Below are positions 61,979-64,000 of a stretch of 64,000 bases of DNA, one piece after another. Under the pieces are notes generated by a model. The model did no database searches, was not told the DNA's origin, and was given only the letters and a program-made list of their open reading frames with translations. Source of the stretch: Saccharomonospora glauca K62. GTDB taxonomy: Bacteria > Actinomycetota > Actinomycetes > Mycobacteriales > Pseudonocardiaceae. Each line of letters opens with the position of its first letter. Positions within the stretch are counted from its first letter, which is position 1. The stretch covers positions 2,135,202 through 2,199,201 of the forward strand of contig NZ_CM001484.1 in the NCBI RefSeq assembly GCF_000243395.2. Direction: 5' to 3'. Made by a program: the position numbers and the translations under genes.

Positions 61979-62932
61979 TCACCCCGGAAGGGTCCGCCGC
62001 AGTCCACGCAGCCGTCGCTCGACCTCCGGGGAGGCGCCCACCAGGGTCACCTCGGCGTCCAACGCCATGAGCAATACGGTGTACTGCGTGACCAGCTCGG
62101 CCGACTCCGCGCTGAGCCGCACGGCACACGTCTCCGGCCCGGTGGGGCTGATCTCGCCGGGGACGGTGGTGAACAGCCGCCGCCGCAGCTCGTCGGCGGA
62201 CAACGCCACCACCAGCCGCGCGCCGTGCCGGTACTCGGCGGCGGCGAAGGACCGGGTCAGGTAGGTCGCCGGGTCCGGCGCGGGCAACGTTCGCGGAGTG
62301 AACCGGTGGCGGGTGGACACCGGGCGGGTGAGCCGGTCGACGCGGAACGAACGCCAGTCGTGACGGTCGAGGTCGTAAGCGACCAGATACCAGTGACCGC
62401 GCACGGTGACCAGATGGTGCGGTTCCACCCGGCGCGCACCGGCGGTGCCGTCCCGGCCGCGGTAGTCGAAGCTCACGATCTCCCGGTCGTGACAGCAGGC
62501 CGCGAGCACCGCGAGCACCGCGGGGTCCACGCCCGGCGCCTCCGTCGAGGTCACGACCACGCTGGCGGTCCCGAGGGCGGCCAGCCGGGGCCGCAACCGT
62601 CCGGGCAGCCCGCGTTCCAGCTTCGTCAGAGCCCGCACGGCGCTGTCCGCGACTCCGGTGACCCCGGTGCCCGCCGCCGCCACCAGCCCGAGCGCCACCG
62701 CCACCACCTCGTCGTCGTCCAACAGCAGCGGGGGCAGGTTCCGGCCCGAGGTCAGCCGGTAGCCGCCCGCAGTGCCGGGGGCGCTCGCCACCGGGTAGTC
62801 CAGCGCGCGGAGTCGCTCGATGTCGCGGCGCACGGTCCGGGTGGTGACCCCGAGCCGGGCGGCCAGTTCGGCGCCCGACCACTCCCGCCGGGTCTGCAAC
62901 AGCGACAGCAGCCGGAGCAGGCGGGACGGCAT
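61979..62932 (-). CDS. WYL-domain transcriptional regulator (YafY-like)
   Basis: A 317-residue regulator with an N-terminal HTH (LLRLLSLLQTRREWSGAELA, ARLGVTTRTVRRDIERLRAL), a central WYL domain (VRGHWYLVAYDLDRHDWRSF, RVDRLTRPVS) and a C-terminal WCX extension. WYL regulators sense nucleic-acid or other ligands and often control neighbouring genes. It is divergent from the FAD oxidase gene with a perfect dyad between them, so that gene is its likely target. Start ATG 62932; GTG 62944 is possible. Confidence 0.87.
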   Translation of the reverse strand: MPSRLLRLLSLLQTRREWSGAELAARLGVTTRTVRRDIERLRALDYPVASAPGTAGGYRLTSGRNLPPLLLDDDEVVAVALGLVAAAGTGVTGVADSAVRALTKLERGLPGRLRPRLAALGTASVVVTSTEAPGVDPAVLAVLAACCHDREIVSFDYRGRDGTAGARRVEPHHLVTVRGHWYLVAYDLDRHDWRSFRVDRLTRPVSTRHRFTPRTLPAPDPATYLTRSFAAAEYRHGARLVVALSADELRRRLFTTVPGEISPTGPETCAVRLSAESAELVTQYTVLLMALDAEVTLVGASPEVERRLRGLRRTLPG

Positions 62933-62987
62933 GGTCTCGTTCACCCGGTCGGTCCTCTCGCTCGCTCGCGATCCCACAATGCCTTCC

Positions 62988-63012
62988 GTTGCGGACCGAT
63001 CCTGTCCGCAAC
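62988..63012. promoter_or_regulatory. GTTGCGGAC-N7-GTCCGCAAC operator
   Basis: Perfect 9-bp inverted repeat in the 99-bp divergent region between the WYL regulator and the FAD oxidase gene, 19 bp before the oxidase start. Very likely the regulator's binding site. Confidence 0.75.
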
Positions 63013-63031
63013 AACCCCTAGCGTGCCGGGT

Positions 63032-64000
63032 ATGAGCGACAAGAACAGCAGTATCGAGCAACTCACCGCCCACCTTCCCGACGCCGTGCTCGATCCCGCG
63101 TCCGGCGACCACGACGCCGAGCGTGCCGGATTCCAACTGCACCACCCGCACCGTCCCGCGGCGATCGTCGCCGCGACCCGCGCCGAGGACGTGCGCGCCG
63201 CCGTGGAGTTCGCCGCCACTCACCGGACGCCGTTCGCCGTGCAAGCCACCGGACACGGGCGTGCCGTCCCCACCGACGGGCTATTGATCAGTACGCGCCG
63301 CATGACCGGCGTGCGGATCGACCCGGCCACCCGCACCGCGTGGGTCGAGGCCGGAGCGACCTGGAGCCGGGTCGTCGAGGCGGCGGCACCCCACGGGCTG
63401 GCGCCGTTGTCCGGGAGCTTCCCCGGCGTCGGCGCCGTCTCCTACACCTTGAGCGGCGGGGTGGGGCTACTGGCCCGTCGGTACGGCTTCGCGGCCGACC
63501 ACGTGCGCCGACTCGACGTGGTCACTCCCGACGGGCGGCTGCGCGAGGTGACCGAGCGGTCCGAGCCCGACCTGTTCTGGGCATTACGCGGCGCGGGCGG
63601 CCACCTCGGCGTGGTCACCGGCATGGAGATCGACCTGGTACCGGTCACCCACGTCTACGGTGGCAGCCTGCTGGTCGACCTCCAGCGGGCACCCGACGTG
63701 CTGGAGGTCTGGCGGCGGTGGACCGAGGACGTCCCGGAGGAGACGACCTCGGCGGTGACCGTGCTGACCTATCCGGACGTGCCGCAGCTGCCGGAGGGAC
63801 TGCGGGGACGGCCGATCGCCCACCTGCGCGTCGTCCATCTCGGCTCGGCCGAGGAGGGCAGCGCCGTGGTGGAACCCCTGCGTGCGTGCGGCCCGATCCT
63901 GCGCGACACGCTGGCCGAGATCCCCTACACCCGAGCCGGGGAGATCTTCGACGAACCCGAGCAGCCCCACCCCTATCGAGGCGACAACGTCGTCGTCCGG
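63032..64000 (+). CDS. BBE-like FAD-binding oxidoreductase, 5' part
   Basis: The first 323 codons of a PCMH-type FAD oxidase; the 3' end (BBE domain) is beyond the window. Visible are HHPHRPAAIVAATRAEDVRA, FAVQATGHGRAVPTDGLLIS (H in TGHG is the usual covalent-FAD position), AWVEAGATWSRVVEAAAPHG and GSFPGVGAVSYTLSGGVGLL. The cysteine that forms the second FAD link in bicovalent enzymes is serine here, so mono-covalent binding is expected. ATG 63032 is divergent from the WYL regulator, with an operator between. Substrate unknown. Confidence 0.88.
   Translation, partial: MSDKNSSIEQLTAHLPDAVLDPASGDHDAERAGFQLHHPHRPAAIVAATRAEDVRAAVEFAATHRTPFAVQATGHGRAVPTDGLLISTRRMTGVRIDPATRTAWVEAGATWSRVVEAAAPHGLAPLSGSFPGVGAVSYTLSGGVGLLARRYGFAADHVRRLDVVTPDGRLREVTERSEPDLFWALRGAGGHLGVVTGMEIDLVPVTHVYGGSLLVDLQRAPDVLEVWRRWTEDVPEETTSAVTVLTYPDVPQLPEGLRGRPIAHLRVVHLGSAEEGSAVVEPLRACGPILRDTLAEIPYTRAGEIFDEPEQPHPYRGDNVVVR

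Overview
The window is GC-rich (roughly 70%), has strongly G/C-biased third codon positions, many GTG starts and ATGA/GTGA stop-start overlaps. It carries an actinobacterial gene set: DUF3040, DUF5313, DUF6351, DUF574-type methyltransferase, SchA/CurD proteins and a whiE-like polyketide locus. This points to a filamentous actinomycete, most plausibly Pseudonocardiaceae (Saccharomonospora or a relative). That genus call is an inference from gene content only. No rRNA, tRNA, CRISPR array or insertion sequence was found.

Region by region. 1-2.8 kb: end of a peptidoglycan-binding protein, a secreted M14 carboxypeptidase and two small membrane proteins. 2.8-10.3 kb: an OhrR-type regulator, a striking 21-nt-periodic inverted repeat array, an MHS-type transporter divergent from a metallo-hydrolase/flavin hydroxylase pair, a YeeE/YedE sulfur transporter and Spo0M. 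10.5-17 kb: an HTH-only LysR protein, a TrmB/LuxR regulator, a frameshifted GH97 glycosidase and a secreted C39-like peptidase. 17-22.2 kb: htpG, then a complete pqqA-C-D-E-B operon on the minus strand; its 31-aa precursor gene pqqA was found by reading the sequence. 22.5-24.6 kb: MarR, TetR and MarR regulators with several dyads.

24.7-30.5 kb is a whiE-like spore-pigment type II polyketide operon: flavodoxin-like protein, ABM monooxygenase, SchA/CurD protein, cupin, KS-alpha, chain length factor, ACP, aromatase/cyclase and TcmI-type cyclase, mostly overlapping and closed by a strong hairpin. 31-36.4 kb: an FMN reductase/TetR pair sharing a palindrome, RraA, small proteins, a DMT-like membrane protein and a GT4 glycosyltransferase. 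36.5-43 kb is a one-carbon operon: DmdA/GcvT-like methyltransferase, MetF-like reductase, formate-THF ligase and a dimethylglycine/sarcosine dehydrogenase-like flavoprotein. Together these could strip methyl groups from a methylated amine or sulfonium compound onto tetrahydrofolate and oxidise them.

43-56.8 kb: a DUF574 methyltransferase and PhzF pair, a DUF6351 secreted hydrolase, GT4 plus amylo-1,6-glucosidase, DUF2231, a BASS transporter, an SRPBCC protein, a frameshifted epimerase and a CrtI-like oxidoreductase. 56.9-60.4 kb: a three-subunit molybdenum hydroxylase (large, 2Fe-2S, FAD). 60.5-64 kb: the decayed remains of an APS kinase gene (cysC), a small membrane protein, a YciO/YrdC protein, and a WYL regulator divergent from a BBE-like FAD oxidase cut by the window end.

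The least expected signals are the 21-nt repeat array, a 17-bp dyad shared by two distant promoters (43.0 and 51.3 kb), a TTAGC-N2-GCTAA dyad recurring beside two MarR-type genes, the cysC relic, and two single-base frameshifts in otherwise intact genes.
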